DNA of 64,000 nt from Nocardiopsis alborubida (lineage in GTDB: Bacteria > Actinomycetota > Actinomycetes > Streptosporangiales > Streptosporangiaceae): positions 1-64,000 of the forward strand of contig NZ_JAAXPG010000035.1 of assembly GCF_012396365.1 (NCBI RefSeq), in the 5' to 3' direction. A program made the translations under genes and the position numbers. The notes below the pieces were generated by a model. It was not told where the DNA came from and did no database searches. It saw nothing but the letters and a program-made list of their open reading frames with translations. Below, in pieces: positions 33,754 to 41,951 of the stretch; within the stretch, counting starts at the first letter, position 1; every line of letters starts with the position of its first letter.

Positions 33754-34971
33754 TCACTCGACGCGGACGTCGGGCACGTAGTGGATCCACCGTCCCCCGG
33801 CGCGTCGGAACCCCTCCTCCTTCGCCATGATCTCCTCTTTGTGGTTCCACGCGAACAGCACGGCGTAGTCGGGGTAGGGGCGGCTGAAGTCCGCGCTCGG
33901 ACGCACGGGGATCCTCGTCCCCGGTGTGACGCGCCCCTGCTTGTCGGGTGTGGTGTCGCTGATGTAGGAGACCAGTTCCGGGCCGATGCCGCAGTAGTTG
34001 AGCACGGTGGCGCTCTTGGCCGTGGCACCGTACCCGGCGATGCTCGCCCCCTGCCCGCGCAGTTCGCGAAGGAGCCCGACCAGGTCGTCCCGGGTGGCCC
34101 GCACCCGTGCGGCGAAGCGTGCGAGGGTCGCCGGAGCGACCAGCTCCGTCTGCTCCTCCTCACTGATGAGCTCGGCCACGGCGGGGCTGGGCTCGCGTGC
34201 TCCCGCCAGCGCGAGGGTGTAGCGGACCTCGCCGCCGTGCACGGTCAGCCGTTCCACGTCGACGAGTTCCAGACCGTACTTGCGGGCCATTTCGCGGACC
34301 GAGCGCGCGGTGAAGAAGTAGAAGTGCTCGTCGTAGACCTGGTCGAACGACCCGAGCCTCACGATGTCCGCGAAGTAGGGGTCCTCGAAGACGAACCTCC
34401 CGTGCGGCGACAGGAGCGCTGAGACCCCGCGCAGGATCGATCCGATATAGGGGATGTGGCACAGGGTGTTGGCGGCGTACACCACGTCGGCCGCACCGTG
34501 CTCGTGGAGGATCCGGCGCGCGGTGGACTCCTCGAAGAAGGCGTTCCATACCTGCGCGCCCGCTCTCTCGGCCAGCGCGGCGACACCGGCGGAGGGCTCC
34601 ACGCCGAGATGGCGGATCCCCTTCGCGGCGAGGCTGCTGAGCATGACGCCGTCGTTGCAGCCGAGTTCGACGACGAACAGGTCCGGGTCGCTGCTCGCCA
34701 GTCCGTCGGCGAACTCGGTGAAATGCCGCCGCATCTTGGACGATCCCGACGACAGGTAAGGATAATCCGCGTGGAACATGAGGTCCCGCGGAACCTCGTT
34801 CACCAATTGCACCATGGTGCATTTATCGCACGCGGCGACCGCCAGTCGATAGGTGTACTCCGGTCCATCGTCGTGCGGAAGCCGGAAGCGGTCGGACAGC
34901 GGCTGGGATCCGAGGTCGAGGAACTCGTGCAGGGAGGAGGAGCAGATACGGCAGGTAGGCGTCGGGCTCAT
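33754..34971 (-). CDS. NDP-hexose C-methyltransferase (EvaC/TylCIII type)
   Basis: A 405-residue three-part sugar C-methyltransferase. The N-terminal zinc-binding domain has CRIC (7-10) and CDKC (48-51). The SAM domain follows with VVELGCNDGVMLSSLA at about 100-115 and the acidic EPSAG. The C-terminal Methyltransf_14 domain has the diagnostic IAGYGATAKSATVLNYCGIG and FAWNHKEEI. This family methylates C-3 (sometimes C-5) of NDP-4-keto-deoxyhexoses. Together with the 3-aminotransferase and 2,3-dehydratase genes at 50-53 kb, C-3 methylation as in vancosamine synthesis is most likely. It lies about 200 bases downstream of the ketoreductase gene on the same strand. Confidence 0.92.
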   Translation of the reverse strand: MSPTPTCRICSSSLHEFLDLGSQPLSDRFRLPHDDGPEYTYRLAVAACDKCTMVQLVNEVPRDLMFHADYPYLSSGSSKMRRHFTEFADGLASSDPDLFVVELGCNDGVMLSSLAAKGIRHLGVEPSAGVAALAERAGAQVWNAFFEESTARRILHEHGAADVVYAANTLCHIPYIGSILRGVSALLSPHGRFVFEDPYFADIVRLGSFDQVYDEHFYFFTARSVREMARKYGLELVDVERLTVHGGEVRYTLALAGAREPSPAVAELISEEEQTELVAPATLARFAARVRATRDDLVGLLRELRGQGASIAGYGATAKSATVLNYCGIGPELVSYISDTTPDKQGRVTPGTRIPVRPSADFSRPYPDYAVLFAWNHKEEIMAKEEGFRRAGGRWIHYVPDVRVE

Positions 34972-35173
34972 GGGGAAGGGCTCCTAAGCGTTGTGGTTTC
35001 GGTGGCGATGGCGCTGTCTGCGGCATCGGGGCCGGGTCGCCGCAGCGCGGACTCCTTCGGGCCACCGTCGCCGTGGGCTGTTGGGGCGGTTCTCCGAAGC
35101 CGTGCCGTTCATGGCCGTCGAAGGTCGGAACGCGATGAGGCGGGCGGGGCGGTGCTGTTCGCGGGAGCGCGGA

Positions 35174-36226
35174 TCAGCCCAGCGGCACGGGGGTCGCGCC
35201 GTCCGGTGGCCGCCGTCGTCCGAGGGGGCCGGAATCCGGCTGGGGATCCTCGGCGGCCACGTGTCTCAGCGTGCGCTCCAATCCGTCCTCCAGCGAGGTC
35301 ACAGCCCGCCAGCCGCTCTTCGAGCTGAAAGCCGAGGGGTCTACGGGAAAGCTGTGGAAGTCGTGCGGGTCCGAGTGCTCCGGCGGTTCCACGGAGACGA
35401 CCGGACTCCGCCGCCCGCCTTCCCGGAAGGCCAGGTCGCTGATCGTCGTGAAGAGGTCCGAGAGCGAGGTGCTCGTACCCGTGCCGACGAGCCAGTGGCG
35501 TCCCGCGAGTTCGTCGGCGTGCGTTATCGCGGACGCCAGGGCGCGCGCGGCGTCGTCGATGTACAGGAGATCGCGTACGACGCTCCCGTCGCTCCACAAC
35601 GTGAGCGGCAGACCGCGCAGTCCCCGACGCACCATCGTCGTGACGATTCCCCGATCGGGCGCCGACGCGACGGGGGCGGGGCCGAAGACCGTGGGCATGC
35701 GGAGCGCGACTCCCCGCAGCAGCCCCCGTTCGCCGTGTTCGAGCAGCAGCCGCTCGGCGGCCATCTTCTGCCTGCCGTAGGCGCCCGTCGGCCGGTCGGG
35801 CTCGGCGCCGGTCAGAGGGCCGCCCGTGTGGAGGCCGACCTGGCTCACCGACCCGGCGAGCACGCAGACCGGTGGCGGCGTCGACGAGGAGCGCTCCAAG
35901 GCGGCGAGGAGGTTGCGCACGGCGCCGACGTTGACCCTGTCCCCGTCCGGGTCGTCCGGACTGCAGCGCCAACTCCCCGTCTCGGACTGGTGCCGTACGA
36001 GGTGGACGACCGCGGTGGCCCCGGAGAGCGTCTCGGCCAACGCGGAGCTGTCGGTGATGTCCGCGCGGCGCACCTCGATGTCGGCGACGGGGCGGGGCGG
36101 CAGCGGGGTGGCTCGGCGCGCGACCAGCCGCAGGCGAAGCGGAGATCGGGCGAGCAGGTGCACCAGGCTGGTTCCGATGAACCCGGACGCGCCGAGGATC
36201 ACGATGATCGGCCGGTGGTCTTGCAA
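35174..36226 (-). CDS. NDP-hexose 4-ketoreductase (EvaE/EryBIV type)
   Basis: A 350-residue extended SDR. The Rossmann motif is VILGASGFIGTSLVHLLA at about 9-26, then LVARRATPLPP and VVHLVRHQSE, with the active-site Y-x-x-x-K in YGRQKMAAERLL. This sequence pattern is that of the TylCIV/EryBIV/EvaE group, which reduces the C-4 keto group at the end of TDP-deoxysugar pathways. The C-terminal ~40 residues after GLERTLRHVA look disordered. It is followed on the same strand by the C-methyltransferase, and these two tailor the sugar made from the genes at 50-56 kb. The stereochemistry at C-4 cannot be deduced. Confidence 0.85.
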   Translation of the reverse strand: MQDHRPIIVILGASGFIGTSLVHLLARSPLRLRLVARRATPLPPRPVADIEVRRADITDSSALAETLSGATAVVHLVRHQSETGSWRCSPDDPDGDRVNVGAVRNLLAALERSSSTPPPVCVLAGSVSQVGLHTGGPLTGAEPDRPTGAYGRQKMAAERLLLEHGERGLLRGVALRMPTVFGPAPVASAPDRGIVTTMVRRGLRGLPLTLWSDGSVVRDLLYIDDAARALASAITHADELAGRHWLVGTGTSTSLSDLFTTISDLAFREGGRRSPVVSVEPPEHSDPHDFHSFPVDPSAFSSKSGWRAVTSLEDGLERTLRHVAAEDPQPDSGPLGRRRPPDGATPVPLG

Positions 36227-36377
36227 CAGGCGCTCCTTTTCACGGAGTGCGCACGCGGATTCATGCGGTATCCGGCCGGTCGCCCGGCATGGTCCGAACC
36301 ACGATCACCCGCTGCGGTGCCCCTCAGATTTTTCCGACGCCTTCTAGTGCGGCTCTGGGGTCCCACAGGACCGATAG

Positions 36378-37100
36378 TCAGTTCTGATTCGCATCGATGA
36401 CCGCCGTGTTCCCCGGTGTTCCGATGTCAAAAGTTCCGGAGTTGCCGCTCATGACGGATTCGGCCACCTCGTCGAGCACCGATACGATCCAGCTGTCCAG
36501 GTCCTTCTCGGCGAACTCGGCCGCCTTCGCCCACCGCGCCTTGCGTTGCGCCTCGACCCGGAGGTCGATTTTATGGTCGACCCGGACGTTGTCGGCCTGG
36601 GGTCCGCCGGCCGCCAGGGCCGCCTTGATCCTTCTCCGGAGTTCGTTTCGCGACCAATTGAACTTCTGGCACCGGTCAAGCCACTTCTCCTGCATCTCCT
36701 CGGTCAGGGAGGCGACCTCGCTGTGGTGCTGGAAGCTGAGTTCCTTGCGGCGCCTTTCCACTGGAAACTTCCGGGCGATCCAGGAATAGTTCCTCAGGGT
36801 CTGGTAGCTCAGTGATGTCTCGTTTATGGCGATCCGGTACCGGCTGGGGAAGTGGTCCTGTCCGTAGACGAGCCAGTCTCCCAGCCACCATCCGGACGAG
36901 TCCCAGATGACGAATATCTGTTCACCGAGGCTTTTCCAGTCCTCCAGGGGAATGTCCGTGGGGAGGTGTAGGTGGGTGCGTTGGGCGTTGCTGATCATGC
37001 CGGAAACGATGGAAGCGGGGGGAGGTTCTGTGGGGATGCCAGGCTGCAAAGCGGCTCTCTCTAGCGGTGAGTGTCTCAGATGCATTCTGTTATTTCCCAT
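36378..37100 (-). CDS. LmbU-family transcriptional regulator
   Basis: About 240 residues. The conserved LmbU core is clear: THLHLPTDIPLEDWKSLGEQ, IWDSSGWWLGDWLVYGQDHF, SLSYQTLRNYSWIARKFPVE and RSELS-like SFQHHSEVASLTEE, followed by a helical charged region. LmbU, HrmB and NovE activate antibiotic clusters through an unusual DNA-binding domain. ATG 37100 is chosen because family members have a short tail ahead of the core; ATG 37085 or 36998 are possible. The frame runs on upstream to 38039 but that part is Pro/Arg-rich and not protein-like. It is the first gene of the minus-strand arm and probably activates the cluster. Confidence 0.85.
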   Translation of the reverse strand: MGNNRMHLRHSPLERAALQPGIPTEPPPASIVSGMISNAQRTHLHLPTDIPLEDWKSLGEQIFVIWDSSGWWLGDWLVYGQDHFPSRYRIAINETSLSYQTLRNYSWIARKFPVERRRKELSFQHHSEVASLTEEMQEKWLDRCQKFNWSRNELRRRIKAALAAGGPQADNVRVDHKIDLRVEAQRKARWAKAAEFAEKDLDSWIVSVLDEVAESVMSGNSGTFDIGTPGNTAVIDANQN

Positions 37101-38964
37101 GCTTATGGCTGTGGGCCTTGCCTCGTCCGTAGTTTCGGGTGTCAGCGGGCGCAGCGCCGCCCCGCTGCTCGGCTGCCGTTGCCTCGTCAAGCGATATCCA
37201 ACGTGGTGGGAGGTTCCCATGTCAAGACCTAATGATTGAACTTGCAATACACCGACTAATCGAAGGCGTATCGTCGGTCGAGAAAACAGACACGAGGGAT
37301 CACCCGTCCCGGAGCGGATGAACGGGCCGATAGGGGCTTTTGTTCCGTGGCGGTGTGTCATCGCCCGGAGGCGGAGCGGAATTGCCGCTGGGTATGTGAA
37401 CGTGCGGTTGGAGGAGGAGTGCGGACAATGGGAAGGTCCCGCCCCCGCGCGAAGCGGGGAGTTGGAACAGTGACGGTGGGCCCTGAAACGCGTCACCTTG
37501 GGCCCGGGCCGGATCGGAGCGGGAACCCGAGCGGCCCTCGTCCTCGACAACGCGTGGAAACAGAGTTCGCCGGGAGAATCTCGCCGTGTCCCCTCGCGGC
37601 AGGCCAGACGGGTTCCGGCCGCGATCGGGGTTCGGTCGGGCGGGGCCGGGCCGCCGGTGCCGAGCCCGGACGGGACGGGTGCCGTCCATCGCGGGTGGGG
37701 CCGTGCCGAGCGCGGGAACGGGTCCCGGCTGTTCGCCTTCTTGGGGGAGCCCCGGCGTCGAGGCGCGCGAACGCGTGATGGAAGGGTGAGGACGACGGTT
37801 TTCGCCGCGGTGTTCTCGCCACGGCCGGCTGGGCAGCTGAAGGCCCGTCCCCAAAGCCGTTGGCACGTCCAACCAGGTGCTCGCGGCAGAGGGAGGCGCG
37901 GGTGATGCCGGGCATGGTCGGAAGGTCCGAGGCCCTGCGTTCCCGACGCGCGTTCGGCCTGGGCGGGAGCGCCTGGCCGCCGTCGACGGAGGGGGAGGGG
38001 ACCGTGCAGGTCAGCAGTAGCCCGTGGTGGTCGCACCACAGGTGGAGCTTGCTGTCGGGTTTGTCGTGATCAGTGGTTTTTGCACCGTCTTATCCTCTCC
38101 CTCGGCGTGAAGGGCCGGGAGCCGACGGTGGTGCGGGACCAGTCCGGGAGGCCTCCTCAAGCCCATCGGAACATGTCAATCACAGAGCGTGACCATGTCG
38201 GGGTCAGGGGCGCCGCCCGGGGCTTTCGAGGTGAACTCTGCGTAGTTCCAGCAGGCAGGAGTGTGCGCACGGGCATGATGCGCGTCGACCGAGGAGTGGA
38301 TGGGTTTCCTGACGGGGCAGTAGAGCGCGGCTGAGGTTTTCACAGCCCTGGGCCGGTGCGGGTGAGCCGGTCGTCCTCGGCGGCGGGCCTCTTCGCCATG
38401 GGCGGCGGTTCAGGGCGGGCCTTGGCGGGGTGGTGCCGTGTTCGCGCCCGGGGTCGCGGGAGAGGTCCGCGGCGGCCAGCCGTCCTGCGTCCGAGGGCAC
38501 GCGGATGTCGCCGCCGTGGTGTCGTTGCCTTCTCGACCGCCAGAGGCCGGCGCCGTCCGGGCCGCGGAGCGGGTTCCCAAGCCGGGCGTCCCGCCGGGGA
38601 AGGGCGGCCGTGGTCCCGCCGCCCTCGCGCACTGGTCGAATCGGCGGGTGCGGCGGCGCGAACCGCCGGTCGCGTTCGCGCCTCGAATGCGGTCCGGTTC
38701 GGCGTGCTACGCGTGCACGGGCCGCGCATTTCCCGCCGCAATGGCTTGTGACATGCGGTTCCGGCGGTTCTCCCCGTTCGGTCCACGCGGCTGGTCTGAC
38801 GGAGCCGCACAGGAGAAACCGACTGCCCCGGTGCACCCCGTTCGGTGCCCCGGGGCCCGTGATTCCGTATGCGATGGCGTTCGGTCGGGTTATCTACGGC
38901 AAATCAGGCATGATTTCCCGGCCCCGGCTTGGAGAGAAGGGGGGTGAATGGATATGTTGCTCTC
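37101..38964. other. Long gap between LmbU gene and ACP gene
   Basis: About 1.86 kb between divergent genes, unusually long for this genome. Many overlapping open frames on both strands reflect GC bias and read as Arg/Pro/Gly-rich shadow. The only protein-like stretch is a possible transposase scrap near 37960-38075. Low-GC patches near 37210-37290 and 38880-38965 probably hold the promoters of the two arms. Confidence 0.45.
37960..38075 (-). mobile_element. Possible IS5-type transposase remnant
   Basis: On the minus strand about 38 codons read KTTDHDKPDSKLHLWCDHHG then LLLTCTVPSPSVDGG. This resembles the region after the first catalytic Asp of IS5-family DDE transposases (pattern SVKTT...GKKxxGRKxHLxVDxxGLLL). 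No inverted repeats or complete gene are visible. The match is short and could be chance. Confidence 0.35.
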
Positions 38965-39198
38965 ATGTCGACTGAAATGAACCTGGACTTCGATTTCATC
39001 GCGGCCACCATCGAAGAAGTCTCCGGAATTCCCCGTTCGGAAATAAAGCCCGACCACCTCCTTGTGGAGGACCTTGAGATCGACTCGCTGACCATGGTGG
39101 AGATCGCTTTCAGCCTGCAACGGGCGACGGGGGTCGAGGTTCCCGAGGAGAAGATCGCCGATGTTCGGACGCCGAATGATCTGCTTGCGCTCCTCTGA
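38965..39198 (+). CDS. Acyl carrier protein
   Basis: A 77-residue free-standing ACP. The phosphopantetheine attachment serine is in VEDLEIDSLTMVEIAF, with a helix IV ending VRTPNDLLALL. The N terminus FDFIAATIEEVSGIPRSEIK is typical. ATG 38965 gives the standard ACP length; the in-frame start at 38929 adds an atypical tail. It is the first gene of the plus-strand run ACP, short AMP ligase, MIO enzyme and FAAL-like ligase, so it probably carries the aryl or beta-amino acyl unit produced by them. Confidence 0.9.
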   Translation: MSTEMNLDFDFIAATIEEVSGIPRSEIKPDHLLVEDLEIDSLTMVEIAFSLQRATGVEVPEEKIADVRTPNDLLALL

Positions 39199-39269
39199 GC
39201 TTCTTCGGTTTTCTCCGCGTTCTGCAGGTCTGTCACTGTGTGCATTGCACGTTGATCGAGGTGTGAGCA

Positions 39270-40388
39270 GTGCCCTATTCAGAGGTGACCCCCCAGGAAT
39301 TCCTCAGCCTCGGGTTCTTCTCGGAGCAGCTCAATGACGAGGCGTGGTGCGTGCGCTGGGACCGCGCCGGGCCGAGCACGCGTGCGGAGCTCGCGGACAG
39401 CCTTCTGTCGGAGGTGGACTTCCACACGTCGGGGAGTACGGGCGAGAGCAGGACGTGGCTGCGTTCGCGGACGCAGCTGCTGGAGGAGGCGGCCCTGCTC
39501 GGAGAGCTGGTGCGGCCCTCCCGGCCCGAGGCGGTGCTGACCTTCGCACCTCCACGGCACGTGTACGGGGCGCTCGCCAGCGTGCTCATGCCGGCTCGAC
39601 TGGGCCTGCCCGCCTGGTACCGGCCCAAGTACTTCGGTTCGATGCCCGGACACCAGGCGCGCCGGTGGGCGGTCGTGGCGGTGCCGTGGACGTTCTCCAT
39701 ACTGGAGCGCCAGACGGAGTGGGTCGGGTCGACCGAGCACATCGCGGCTCTGCACAGTACGGCGATGCTCCCCCCGACCGCGGACCGGTTCGCCCAGGCG
39801 CTCGGACCCGGGCGGATGGGCATCACCGAGGTCTTCGGATCGACGGAGACCGGAGGCGTCGCCTGGCGTCGGCACGACGACGAAGAGGGCATGTGGCGGC
39901 TGTTCGACGACGTCACCCTCGCGGTCGACGGCCCTGCGGGCGACACCCAGACCCCCCTCGTCGTCCGCAGCCCCCGCCTGGCGAAGAGCCCGGACGGAAC
40001 ACCCCTGGACAGCTGGTGCACCGACGACTACGTCGTTCCGGTCGGCGACCGCCGGTTCCGGTTCACGGGGCGGCGCGGCCGCCTGGTGAAGGTCAACGGG
40101 CGCCGGGTCAACCTCGACACGTTGGAACGCCGCGTCGAACCGGTGGTGAAGTGCCGGGACCTGATGTGCCAACCAGTCCGGCACGCCATCAGCGGTGAGC
40201 ACATCGATCTGCTGATCGTGCCGTTCTCCCCGGGCGAGCCCAGTGAGGAACAGGTGCGCGCCGCCCTCGCCGCGGACCTTCCGGAGTTCCGCCCGCACCG
40301 CGTCAGATTCGTCGAGAGCATCGAACGCTCCGAGACAGGAAAAGTCCGGCTCGTGCAACCGGGTTCCGGACACTACGGTGAAGGATAG
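39270..40388 (+). CDS. Short AMP-dependent acyl ligase, aryl-polyene (ApeH-like) type
   Basis: A 372-residue adenylate-forming enzyme, shorter than the usual 500-600. It begins close to the P-loop (DFHTSGSTGESRTWLRSRTQ at about 50-69), then FAPPRHVYGALASVLMPARL, GITEVFGSTETGGVAWR, FTGRRGRLVKVNGRRVNLDT and a reduced C-terminal domain ending RSETGKVRL with the catalytic Lys. The first ~50 residues replace the normal N-terminal subdomain. Short ligases of this pattern occur in aryl-polyene clusters beside an ammonia-lyase and ACP, loading cinnamate- or coumarate-like acids. The same neighbours are here: ACP upstream, MIO enzyme four bases downstream. Start GTG 39270 is preceded by GATCGAGG. Confidence 0.8.
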   Translation: MPYSEVTPQEFLSLGFFSEQLNDEAWCVRWDRAGPSTRAELADSLLSEVDFHTSGSTGESRTWLRSRTQLLEEAALLGELVRPSRPEAVLTFAPPRHVYGALASVLMPARLGLPAWYRPKYFGSMPGHQARRWAVVAVPWTFSILERQTEWVGSTEHIAALHSTAMLPPTADRFAQALGPGRMGITEVFGSTETGGVAWRRHDDEEGMWRLFDDVTLAVDGPAGDTQTPLVVRSPRLAKSPDGTPLDSWCTDDYVVPVGDRRFRFTGRRGRLVKVNGRRVNLDTLERRVEPVVKCRDLMCQPVRHAISGEHIDLLIVPFSPGEPSEEQVRAALAADLPEFRPHRVRFVESIERSETGKVRLVQPGSGHYGEG

Positions 40389-40391
40389 CCA

Positions 40392-41951
40392 ATGGCCAAC
40401 CAGTCGTCCCAGGACCGAGCTGTGGGCACGAGGATCGCCGATCTCCTCGAACTCGCCTCAGAGAAGGCCGTCATCGAAGAGTGCACGCCCGACGACCTGC
40501 AACGCATGCGGGCGAGCGTCACCGCGCTGGAGAAGGTACTCGCCTCCGACGATCAGGTGTACGGGATCACCCGTGGGTTCGGGCCGCTCGTCGACTACGC
40601 GGCCTCGGACTCCCTGGAGGCACAGGGGCTCGGCCTCATCTCCCATTTGGCCACCGGACAGGGTGACGCGCTGACCCCGGACGTCAGCCGCCTGGTGATG
40701 TGGCTGCGGTTGCGGAGTATGAGCAGGGGGTATTCAGGGGTGCCTCCGGAGTTCTGGGAAAAACTCGCCCGGATCTGGAACCTCGGCTTCACCCCCGTGA
40801 TCCCGTGCGAGGGGACCGTCAGCGCCAGCGGGGACCTTCAGCCGCTCGCCCATGCGGCCCTCGCCCTGGCGGGCACCGGAGAGGTGTGGTCCCGCTCCGC
40901 CGACGGAGACCGGCGCCGCGGCCCCGCGGCCGAGTGGTTCACCGGGGCCGGGGTCGAGCCGGTGACCTGGTCGGCCCGTGAGGCGCTCTCCTTCGTCAAC
41001 GGTTCCAGTGTCGGCCTCGCGGTCAGTCTGGCCAACCATTGGGAGATCACGCTGCTGACGCGCGCCACCGCCGCTCTCACGGCCAGGTTCGCCGAGCTGG
41101 CGGGAGCCAACCCCGAGGCCTACGACGACGGCTTCGGCGTCGTACGCGGCCAGGAGGGCCAGCGCACCGCGGCGAGGTGGATCCGCGAGGCGCTCCCCGA
41201 GGACCACCAGCGCTCCTCGGAGCGCCCCTTGCAGGAGCCCTACAGCCTGCGCTGCGCTCCGCAGGTCCTCGGCGCGGTGCTCGACCAGCTCGCCGGCTCC
41301 GAGGAGATCCTCCTGCGCGAGGCGAACGGCTGCACGGACAACCCCATCTGCTACGAGGGGAGCGTGCTGCACGGCGGGAACTTCCACGCGATGCCCGTCG
41401 GACTGAGCTCGGACCAGCTCGGGCTGTGCCTCCAGCAGGTCGCCTTCCTGGCCGAGCGCCAGTTGGCGATGCTGTGCTCGCCGGGCACGAACGGCGGGCT
41501 GCCCCCGATGCTGACGCCCCGTCCCGGCGAGGGCAGCGGTATCGCCGGCGTCCAGCTCAGCGCCACCTCTTTCGTCGCTCGCATACGCCAGTTGGTGTAC
41601 CCGTCCGGGCTGACCGCGCTCCCGACCAACGGAGGCAACCAGGACCACGTGCCCATGGCTCTCAACGGCGCCGTCTCGGTGTCGCGGGCGGTGGAGCTGG
41701 CGTGGCTGGTCGTGGGGTCACTGGCGCTGGCGGTGACGCAGTACGCCGCACTGCGCGACGTCGGCGGGTCGCGGGAGCCGTGGGCCCTGCTCGGTGAGGC
41801 GTCGCCGCCCCTGGACCGGGACCGGCCGCTGGCCGCGGAGGTGCGTTCCGCCCGCGACCTGATGAGGTCGGCGTCCGTGCGGTGGCTGGGGAGCGAGGCT
41901 CCCACGTGGGCGCCGTCGCTCTCGGGACCGGTGAGGGGAGAGGGATGGTAA
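40392..41951 (+). CDS. MIO-type aromatic amino acid ammonia-lyase or 2,3-aminomutase
   Basis: A 519-residue member of the HAL/PAL family. The Ala145-Ser146-Gly147 triad that cyclises to the MIO cofactor sits in GTVSASGDLQPLAHAAL. The catalytic Tyr57 is in VYGITRGFGPLV, and FVNGSS, GNFHAMPVGLSSDQ and LPTNGGNQDHVPM supply the other active-site residues. It converts Phe, Tyr or His to the trans-acrylate with loss of ammonia, or to a beta-amino acid. The nearby aryl-type ligase favours a cinnamate or coumarate product, but beta-amino acid supply as in hitachimycin-type macrolactams cannot be excluded. The four-base gap upstream and seven-base overlap downstream place it in an operon. Confidence 0.92.
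   Translation: MANQSSQDRAVGTRIADLLELASEKAVIEECTPDDLQRMRASVTALEKVLASDDQVYGITRGFGPLVDYAASDSLEAQGLGLISHLATGQGDALTPDVSRLVMWLRLRSMSRGYSGVPPEFWEKLARIWNLGFTPVIPCEGTVSASGDLQPLAHAALALAGTGEVWSRSADGDRRRGPAAEWFTGAGVEPVTWSAREALSFVNGSSVGLAVSLANHWEITLLTRATAALTARFAELAGANPEAYDDGFGVVRGQEGQRTAARWIREALPEDHQRSSERPLQEPYSLRCAPQVLGAVLDQLAGSEEILLREANGCTDNPICYEGSVLHGGNFHAMPVGLSSDQLGLCLQQVAFLAERQLAMLCSPGTNGGLPPMLTPRPGEGSGIAGVQLSATSFVARIRQLVYPSGLTALPTNGGNQDHVPMALNGAVSVSRAVELAWLVVGSLALAVTQYAALRDVGGSREPWALLGEASPPLDRDRPLAAEVRSARDLMRSASVRWLGSEAPTWAPSLSGPVRGEGW

Noticed and set aside
38340..38840. Overlapping open frames on both strands upstream of the ACP gene
   Set aside because: All are Arg/Pro/Gly-rich without conserved motifs or binding sites, as expected in non-coding high-GC DNA.
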